NCBI GenBank assembly: GCA_048886645.1
Contig: JBHLKN010000077.1
Coordinates: 1 to 9,692, forward strand
Direction: 5' to 3'
Origin: Wukongarchaeum sp048886645
GTDB taxonomy: Archaea; Asgardarchaeota; Wukongarchaeia; Wukongarchaeales; Wukongarchaeaceae
Length of the DNA stretch: 9,692 nucleotides
Part shown: positions 5,071 to 9,692 of the stretch, in pieces
Numbering within the stretch: position 1 is the first letter of the stretch
Layout of the letters: each line of letters begins with the position of its first letter
Program-made: the position numbers and the translations under genes
The notes under the pieces: model-generated
The model's input: only the letters and a program-made list of their open reading frames with translations
The model's database searches: none
Told to the model about the DNA's origin: nothing

Positions 5071-6126
5071 TCATATGATATCTATTGTTTTTCCATTTTT
5101 TGCGGCTTCTATCGCCGCTATTATGCATTTTAGCGCATTTTTTCCGTCTTCTCCTGAAACTACGGGTTTTTCATGCTTCTTAACACAATTTATGAAATGT
5201 TTGTCTTCTAAGTATAAGGGTTCCTCTGTAGCCCCTGATAGGAAGAAGTGTTCTTCCACGGCTTTTGCCCGATAAGCTGTCAAGACTTCGCTCATGTCAT
5301 GAGTTGCAGCGTGTCTTACAGTTCCTTTTTCAATACGAAGCTCCTGCAATATATAATCTAAAGTGATCAATCTTGAGCTTGTCTGAGCCTGTAAAACCCT
5401 AAGTTTCAGCTCAGGAGATGTACGCCAACTTGCCCGCATATTAGCGCTAATTTTTTCTCCTTCAATCTCATAAAGAAAACGTGCATCTATATCCCAAATA
5501 AAATCGGTTCCCTCATAGTTAAAGGTCATAGCTTGAACTTTTTTAGGCAAAACACCGACAAGAAAAGAAATAATGTCTACTTCGTGTACAAGTAGGTCAT
5601 GAGCAACACTCACATAACTTTTTGTTTTACCGCTTGGCGGCCCAGGTCCCAACCTTTGAACGCTAAAGTGAAAGACACGATCTCCCTCTTCGGCATATTT
5701 TCTGAGAAGTTGCTTTAAAGTATTTACCACGGGTTTAAAACGTTCTATATGCCCTACCTGAACGATTCTTTCATGTTTTCTTGCTTCTCCTAGGATTGCA
5801 TCTGCTTCCTCCAGAGTGCTTGTTATAGGTTTTTCCACAAAAACATCCATGTAAGGGAGTAGTTCTAAAGCGACTTTTGCATGTAATATCGTAGGAACCG
5901 CGATTATAGCGCAATCAGGTCGTCCTTTTTCTATCAAATCTGTTAGTGACGAGTACACGTTCTCCTCCCTTATTCCGTATCTTTTTGCGACATTTTTAGC
6001 CTCCTCAAGGCTTATATCGCATATTATAACTTCTCTTATTTCTTCTTCTATCTGCAATTTTTTAAGGTTTCTAACGTGATTTTTACCCCACCGGCCAACT
6101 CCCACAACAGCAACTTTTAAACCCAA
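5071..6126 (-). CDS. Gfo/Idh/MocA oxidoreductase, UDP-GlcNAc 3-dehydrogenase-like
   Basis: NAD(P)-dependent sugar dehydrogenase, 351 residues, full length for the family. Seen: an N-terminal Rossmann fold with VAVVGVGRWGKNH (Gly 9, 11, 14); the nicotinamide-binding EKP at 98-100; the segment VGHIERFKPVV (124-134) followed by QRLGPGPP (157-164), which resembles UDP-N-acetylglucosamine 3-dehydrogenases of the GnnA kind; and the active-site helix VAHDLLVHEVDII with His176, His181 and Asp184. If the assignment holds, it would oxidise C3 of UDP-GlcNAc as the first step to a 3-amino or otherwise modified sugar; no partner aminotransferase is in the window. The TTG start at 6126 is backed by GGGTGATT six to seven bases upstream. 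It is divergent from the DUF354 gene across an 86-base shared promoter gap and lies near a GlcNAc-1-P transferase, which supports a glycan role. The precise substrate is uncertain. Confidence 0.85.
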   Translation of the reverse strand: MGLKVAVVGVGRWGKNHVRNLKKLQIEEEIREVIICDISLEEAKNVAKRYGIREENVYSSLTDLIEKGRPDCAIIAVPTILHAKVALELLPYMDVFVEKPITSTLEEADAILGEARKHERIVQVGHIERFKPVVNTLKQLLRKYAEEGDRVFHFSVQRLGPGPPSGKTKSYVSVAHDLLVHEVDIISFLVGVLPKKVQAMTFNYEGTDFIWDIDARFLYEIEGEKISANMRASWRTSPELKLRVLQAQTSSRLITLDYILQELRIEKGTVRHAATHDMSEVLTAYRAKAVEEHFFLSGATEEPLYLEDKHFINCVKKHEKPVVSGEDGKNALKCIIAAIEAAKNGKTIDII

Positions 6127-6130
6127 AAAT

Positions 6131-6138
6131 AATCACCC
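6131..6138 (-). promoter_or_regulatory. Shine-Dalgarno site of the Gfo/Idh gene
   Basis: GGGTGATT on the minus strand, followed by four bases (ATTT read 5'-3') and then the TTG start; a close match to the archaeal anti-Shine-Dalgarno. It decides in favour of the TTG start at 6126. Confidence 0.6.
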
Positions 6139-6149
6139 ATAAATAAATA

Positions 6150-6198
6150 CTGATATATTAGTTTTTTAAATTAGTTTTTGATAGAACCCTTTAAAATA
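6150..6198. promoter_or_regulatory. Divergent promoter region between sugar dehydrogenase and DUF354 gene
   Basis: The gap holds AT-only elements usable in both directions: TGATATATTAG (6151-6161), a TATA-like box for the minus-strand gene, TTTTTTAAATTAG (6162-6174), and CCTTTAAAATAG (6188-6199), a TATA-like box for the plus-strand gene that would start the transcript very near its start codon. The two genes may share control. Pattern-based inference. Confidence 0.35.
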
Positions 6199-6212
6199 GT
6201 GACTGGAGAGAA

Positions 6213-7304
6213 TTGGTTTTGGTCATCGATTTATGGGTAGACATTCTTACACCTAAACAGGTGTTATTTTTTTACAGACTTATTAAAGATTATGAGAGAG
6301 AGGGGTTAAAAGTATGGGTAACTACCCGCCACTATAGGGAGGTTTTGCAACAACTTAAACTTAAAAACTTACGAGCAACAGTTATTGGTAAACACGGAGA
6401 AACTCTTGAGGAAAAACTGCTTTCTAGCATCGAAAGAACCCTCATCTTAACACGTTTCCTTAAGAAAACGAGAGTGAATGTGGCAATTTCTTTTTCTTCA
6501 CCAGAAGCAGCGAGGGTGGCTTTTGGCTTGGGAATACCCCATGTTTGTGTTAGTGATTCTCCCCATGCAACGGCAGTAAGTAGGCTTACAATCCCCTTAT
6601 CTTTGCTTCTTTTTACACCTAAGGTAATACCTAAAGAGGAGTTTACCTGCTTTGGTATCGCTCCTGAAGATATAGTACAGTATGACGCTCTTGATCCTGT
6701 AGCGTGGTTAAAAGATTTTAATCCTGATCCTGATATCCTATCTCAAGTAGGAATAAAAGAACAAGAAGAAGATTTTATCGTGGTTATAAGGGCTGAAGAA
6801 AGCCGTGCAGCCTATCTTTCCAATATAAGGGAGGGATTGACGCTGAAAATCGTTTCAGAACTAATAAAAACATGCAGTAAAAGTAGCTTGAAATGTAAAA
6901 TAATTGTTATACCTCGCTATGAAGACTATAAAATCTTTAAAGAAAAAATAGGAGAAAAAGCAATAGTTCTATCCCGAAACATAGATGCAGCAAGTCTGCT
7001 ATTAAAAACAGATCTTTTCATAGGGGGAGGAGGTACGATGAACGCTGAAGCCATCTTTTTAGGCGTTCCAACAATCTCCTACTTCCCAGGAGAAACAACC
7101 ACCATAGGAAAATATTTGATAAATGAAGGTTTATTAGTACGTTCCAAAGACCCTCAAAAAGTCGTTGAAAAAAGCATAGAAGTCCTATCAAATCAAGAAG
7201 AGTGGAAAAGAAAGCAAAGAAAAGGAAAAGAGCTTCTCAAACGCATGGAAGACCCTATAAAAGTCATTAAAAATCACATAAAACCCCTCATGATTAAAAA
7301 ATAA
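6213..7304 (+). CDS. DUF354 family protein, GT-B-type glycosyltransferase-like
   Basis: A member of the archaeal/bacterial DUF354 (COG1817) family, which resembles GT-B-fold enzymes such as MurG and UDP-GlcNAc 2-epimerase; no defined reaction is established. It has 363 residues. Seen: an N-terminal Rossmann-like start LWVDILTPKQVLFFYRLIKD matching the family (D-x-x-x-P near the first strand); VAISFSSPEAARVAFGLGIPHVCVSDSPH (split across residues 90-118), where the family carries its conserved Ser/Asp-rich loop; and a C-terminal half with a glycine-rich loop DLFIGGGGTMNAEA (267-280) and GVPTISYFPGE, the usual nucleotide-sugar site in GT-B folds. No signal peptide or membrane span is evident. 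The start is TTG 6213 or TTG 6219; GGAGAG at 6205-6210 is two or eight bases away, which favours 6219. Placement beside a sugar-nucleotide dehydrogenase and a GlcNAc-1-P transferase suggests surface-glycan synthesis. Confidence 0.85.
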   Translation: MVLVIDLWVDILTPKQVLFFYRLIKDYEREGLKVWVTTRHYREVLQQLKLKNLRATVIGKHGETLEEKLLSSIERTLILTRFLKKTRVNVAISFSSPEAARVAFGLGIPHVCVSDSPHATAVSRLTIPLSLLLFTPKVIPKEEFTCFGIAPEDIVQYDALDPVAWLKDFNPDPDILSQVGIKEQEEDFIVVIRAEESRAAYLSNIREGLTLKIVSELIKTCSKSSLKCKIIVIPRYEDYKIFKEKIGEKAIVLSRNIDAASLLLKTDLFIGGGGTMNAEAIFLGVPTISYFPGETTTIGKYLINEGLLVRSKDPQKVVEKSIEVLSNQEEWKRKQRKGKELLKRMEDPIKVIKNHIKPLMIKK

Positions 7305-7305
7305 A

Positions 7306-7317
7306 CAAAAATTTTTG
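7306..7317. terminator. Palindromic A5T5 element between convergent genes
   Basis: CAAAAATTTTTG is a perfect 12-base palindrome directly after the DUF354 stop and 17 bases from the facing gene's stop. It gives a T run on both strands and could end transcription in both directions. The gap is only 29 bases. Confidence 0.35.
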
Positions 7318-7333
7318 AGAAAAATTCATCAAT

Positions 7334-7654
7334 TCATTGAGGTTTTCCTGGGATTTTTCCCGCTTTTTGCACGTATATTCGTGTTAAAAGATGCCAAAAA
7401 TAAAGCCAGCCTGCCGCCAAGCCCCCGCTAATACCCACTTGAACAATACTCCTTAAAAAAATCTCGCTTCTTGGAAAACTATCCTCGGTTATCGGGACCA
7501 AAAATTCCTCTATGACTAAAAACATGAAAATCATGGTAGCCCAAACAAAGGCAAGAATAATGCTAATTTCTAAAGCAGGTCTTACCCACCTATCCTTACT
7601 ATTTATCAATTTTTTACCTTTTTTCTCCAAAATTATAACCTCTCCATGTTTCAT
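7334..7654 (-). CDS. Small two-helix membrane protein coupled to the GlcNAc-1-P transferase gene
   Basis: I do not recognise this 106-residue protein. Seen: a charged N-terminus (EVIILEKKGKKLINSKDRW); a hydrophobic segment at about 27-48 (ALEISIILAFVWATMIFMFL); an acidic loop (EEFLVPITEDSFPRSE); a second hydrophobic segment at about 67-92 (VQVGISGGLAAGWLYFWHLL); and a short basic tail. Positive charges at both ends suggest that both termini are cytoplasmic. Its ATG shares four bases (ATGA) with the stop of the upstream transferase gene, with no separate Shine-Dalgarno site, so it is almost certainly translated by coupling and made in step with that enzyme. This makes a subunit, stabiliser or adaptor of the transferase a reasonable guess, but there is no sequence motif to confirm it. 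No cysteine pairs or catalytic signature are visible. Confidence 0.75.
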   Translation of the reverse strand: MKHGEVIILEKKGKKLINSKDRWVRPALEISIILAFVWATMIFMFLVIEEFLVPITEDSFPRSEIFLRSIVQVGISGGLAAGWLYFWHLLTRIYVQKAGKIPGKPQ

Positions 7655-8643
7655 GGTATGAGTAAGGCGGTCATAATAGCCAGAAAAGCAGAAACAAGAG
7701 CAAGAAGATAGAAACCCTTAACTATTTCCCCTTCCTTAAGCGGTCCTCTTATAAGAAACATCCGGGTTAAAGTTAAAGGTGCCCTAGGGTTTTCTGTTGC
7801 CGATATATAACCCTCAGAAGTCAAGTATGTAGGCCTCTCTATTTCTCGTCTCTCTTTTAATCCACTGATGCTTGCAAGGATGTAAAAACTGTTCATTATC
7901 AAGGGTATCATTGCCACTAAAACAACTATTTCAACGCTCCCAAGAACCGCTATAGCCCCCAAAGCAGCTCCAACAGACAAGCTCCCAGAATCCCCCGAAA
8001 AAACCTTCGCAGGATAACGGTTAAAGTACCAAAAAGCAAGCAAAGAAGCGAGCAAAATCAGACTCAACAACAACCCTACCTCTGAGTCAAGAATCAAAGA
8101 GCAAACCAAAACAGTCCCTGCAATGACTGCACAAGTACCGCTCATGGCTCCATTTAAAACGTCGATCATGTTTGCAGCGTTAGCAGGAACCGCTACTACC
8201 AAAGGAATAAGGATAAAATAGATGATGGTTAAACGTGTTTTCCCAATAAAAGGAAAAGCCGGATGAGGAGAATATAATCCACTTAATATCACGGGTATAC
8301 AAGCAAAAACCAGAAGAAAAGGTTTAAGCAAAGCACTTAAACCTCTTAGATCATCAATTATCCCCACAAAAGCAGCAATTAAAACCACCGCTAAAAAAAC
8401 CATAATCTCTTCAAAATATTCCGAGAACAGCATAGCACTTAAAAGAGATCCAAAAATCAGGGTTAAAACAATGCTTAAACCACCCATTTCAGGAATCTCA
8501 GGCTTATCGGTTTTATGAACATCAACACCAATAATGCCAACCTGCTTCATCTTCCCCATAATAATAGGCGTTAAAACCAAACAAACAATAAAGCAGGAAA
8601 AAAATAAGAAAAATAGCTGTAATGGCTCAAAACCTAATAGCAT
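7651..8643 (-). CDS. Polyprenyl-phosphate GlcNAc-1-phosphate transferase (MraY/WecA/Alg7 superfamily)
   Basis: Integral membrane enzyme that moves a sugar-1-phosphate, most likely GlcNAc-1-P, from UDP-sugar to a dolichyl phosphate, the first step of a lipid-linked glycan. It has 330 residues with about ten hydrophobic spans. Superfamily motifs seen: HKTDKPEIPEMGG (43-55); FVGIIDDLRG with the Asp pair at 97-98; VPANAANMIDVLNG (152-165); and FNRYPAKVFSGDSGSLS (207-223) with Asp218. The C-terminal cytoplasmic loop carries ENPRAPLTLTR (284-294) in place of the His-rich loop of MraY. As archaea lack peptidoglycan, an AglH/Alg7-like role in N-glycosylation is the best reading, although a WecA-like start of another surface polymer is possible. 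ATG 8643 has AGGGG nine bases upstream (8653-8657). The downstream small membrane gene overlaps by ATGA. Catalytic residues all appear intact. Confidence 0.92.
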   Translation of the reverse strand: MLLGFEPLQLFFLFFSCFIVCLVLTPIIMGKMKQVGIIGVDVHKTDKPEIPEMGGLSIVLTLIFGSLLSAMLFSEYFEEIMVFLAVVLIAAFVGIIDDLRGLSALLKPFLLVFACIPVILSGLYSPHPAFPFIGKTRLTIIYFILIPLVVAVPANAANMIDVLNGAMSGTCAVIAGTVLVCSLILDSEVGLLLSLILLASLLAFWYFNRYPAKVFSGDSGSLSVGAALGAIAVLGSVEIVVLVAMIPLIMNSFYILASISGLKERREIERPTYLTSEGYISATENPRAPLTLTRMFLIRGPLKEGEIVKGFYLLALVSAFLAIMTALLIP

Positions 8644-8652
8644 ACTGAAAAT

Positions 8653-8657
8653 CCCCT
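8653..8657 (-). promoter_or_regulatory. Shine-Dalgarno site of the GlcNAc-1-P transferase gene
   Basis: AGGGG on the minus strand, nine bases before ATG 8643, inside an otherwise A/T-only leader. Confidence 0.4.
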
Positions 8658-8849
8658 AAAAAACAAAAAGTCGTAATAATCATAATTAATATCTCAAAAA
8701 ATGTAGAAATACCTTATTGTTTTTCAAATGAAAATCTTTTACTGCTTAAAATTGCTGAGCTATATTCTTCCTAAAAAGGAGTTCCTCAATAAAACATTTT
8801 AATATTACTGTATCATCCTCTTTTTTCCGCCTATTTTCACTTTTACTTT
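8658..8849 (-). promoter_or_regulatory. Intergenic region upstream of the GlcNAc-1-P transferase
   Basis: About 190 AT-rich bases with no convincing gene. On the minus strand GATATTAATTATGATTATTA (8674-8693) could act as the TATA region. TTTTCA-AA-TGAAAA (8721-8734) is a 6-bp inverted repeat of operator size, and TCCTTTTTAGGA (8770-8781, minus) is a small palindrome with a T5 centre that may relate to termination of the upstream gene. All are weak, pattern-level calls. Confidence 0.3.
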
Positions 8850-9686
8850 TTAAAAGTTTTTACGGGGTTTAAATTCTGGCAACATTTTTTCATTCATTTT
8901 GTAAAGAACTTTTCCAAAGAAACTGCCAATAATAGGGCTTTTCAGGATCTGCATATACTTTTCCTCTTTTTCTTCGTCATAGCCCCATAAGAGTATGTTA
9001 TCTGCCATTCTTTCAATTCTTGCATGAAACTTTTTAAGATAGTTTTTATAACTGATCGAATAAATCCCCGTATGATGAAATTTATGCAACAATATATCAA
9101 CTTGGTTTTTGAAAAATTCTAGAAATGTCCCCATTCCCCATGCATCTACGAAATCATCTCCAATACTTACGAAGATTCTTCCCATCATATTCTTAGGAAC
9201 TCTACCCATTATCTCTTTTATAAAGCTATTTACCTCATTGATTGAGCTACTTTTTTCAGGGTTTTTCACCATATACAGGATAAGAGAATCGATTCCAAAC
9301 GATTTTAACTTCTGATTATATTCCTCTATAAAATCTTTTTTCATTTCTTCGCTTAATCCCTTAGCACTGTACATGTCTATCCAATAAGCTTTCCCCTCTT
9401 TTGCTGTAAAGGAAATTCTTTCAACAATATCTGGCATTCTTTCCAAAGCCATCCTTATAACAGTTATGAGGTCAAACCGTGTTGATATCGATATATTAAA
9501 CTCATCATCAAAAAGATTTGAAGCCCATCTACCAAGTAATCCTACAGCATCCCAGTAGGTCTGGTTGGAAACATAAAAAATAGTGCAACTGCCGCTTAAA
9601 ATTTTAAAGTAATCATCAAAATCCTTATACCCTGAAGGTAAAATTCGAGGAGCTTTTGGATTTATACGAATCATTTCATCTACCAT
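8850..9686 (-). CDS. RecA/KaiC-fold-like protein without a Walker A motif
   Basis: No exact family is recognised. The 278-residue protein follows the layout of a single KaiC/RAD55 domain: an entry segment like 'G..xLD' (LPSGYKDFDDYFK, 16-28); a first strand TIFYVS followed by a helix (WDAVGLLGRWASNLF) where the P-loop would sit, but with NQTYWDAVG in place of GxxxxGKT; a strand and helix (ISTRFDLITVIRMALE) like the KaiC 'S.E.....l' step; the core strand KAYWIDMYS (99-107); a later strand IFVSIGDDFVDAWG; a helix pair EFFKNQVDILLHKFHHTGIYSISY; and a last strand NILLWGY. The C-terminus is basic (KPRKNF). ATP hydrolysis is therefore unlikely. The frame is complete: an in-frame TGA lies two codons before ATG 9686, at the window edge, so an upstream gene may end close by. 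Confidence is high that it is a gene, lower for the fold. Confidence 0.7.
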   Translation of the reverse strand: MVDEMIRINPKAPRILPSGYKDFDDYFKILSGSCTIFYVSNQTYWDAVGLLGRWASNLFDDEFNISISTRFDLITVIRMALERMPDIVERISFTAKEGKAYWIDMYSAKGLSEEMKKDFIEEYNQKLKSFGIDSLILYMVKNPEKSSSINEVNSFIKEIMGRVPKNMMGRIFVSIGDDFVDAWGMGTFLEFFKNQVDILLHKFHHTGIYSISYKNYLKKFHARIERMADNILLWGYDEEKEEKYMQILKSPIIGSFFGKVLYKMNEKMLPEFKPRKNF

Positions 9687-9692
9687 ATTTCA

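Noticed and set aside
5075..5275. Plus-strand frame opposite the end of the sugar dehydrogenase
   Set aside because: Fully antisense to conserved C-terminal coding sequence, with no independent promoter or ribosome-binding site.
8644..8849. Possible small gene or RNA in the transferase upstream gap
   Set aside because: No open frame with a credible start and ribosome site and no stable fold; only promoter-like and small palindromic elements are visible.
9109..9315. Plus-strand frame opposite the KaiC-like gene
   Set aside because: Shadow frame without a start signal; the minus-strand frame is complete and longer.

Overview
The window is AT-rich archaeal chromosome. The evidence is the gene content: translation factors aIF2-beta and aIF1A, an archaeal NMD3, a RIO1 kinase, a two-KH (Dim2/Pno1-type) ribosome-assembly protein, DUF424 and an RPA-type single-strand DNA-binding protein. 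Regulatory signals also fit an archaeon: TATA-like boxes upstream and Shine-Dalgarno motifs of the GGTGAT/GGAG type close to start codons, with frequent TTG and GTG starts. The exact lineage cannot be fixed by reading alone. An uncultured TACK-type archaeon such as Bathyarchaeia is plausible, but this is a guess from overall protein style and not from a marker comparison.

Left block (1-5000), information processing. The 3' part of an RPA-like gene runs in from the left edge and converges on aif2b (minus strand). aif2b is divergent from DUF424 and NMD3 (plus strand). After a promoter-like gap comes a second plus-strand run, aIF1A - RIO1 - Pno1-like KH protein, a gene order familiar from archaea. 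Together these genes cover delivery of initiator tRNA to the small subunit (aIF2-beta, aIF1A), late 30S maturation (RIO1, the KH protein) and 50S-associated quality control or maturation (NMD3). DUF424 is a conserved archaeal protein of unknown role that sits inside this set.

Right block (5071-8643), surface glycan. A minus-strand Gfo/Idh/MocA sugar-nucleotide dehydrogenase of the UDP-GlcNAc 3-dehydrogenase style is divergent from a DUF354 glycosyltransferase-like protein. That protein converges on a two-gene minus-strand operon: a polyprenyl-phosphate GlcNAc-1-phosphate transferase of the MraY/WecA/Alg7 superfamily, and a small two-helix membrane protein joined to it by an ATGA stop/start overlap. 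The plausible joint job is to make a modified amino sugar and start a lipid-linked glycan for N-glycosylation or another surface polymer.

Right edge (8850-9686). A minus-strand protein looks like a RecA/KaiC-fold protein that has lost its Walker A loop, a possible pseudo-ATPase.

No gene-free gap exceeds 300 bases. The longest gap (1253-1538, if DUF424 starts at 1539) holds a palindromic TATA-like element, a perfect 10-bp hairpin, a G8 tract and a strong Shine-Dalgarno sequence followed by a 32-codon reading frame that overlaps the start of DUF424. I see no tRNA, rRNA, CRISPR array, insertion sequence or clear signs of recent gene transfer.
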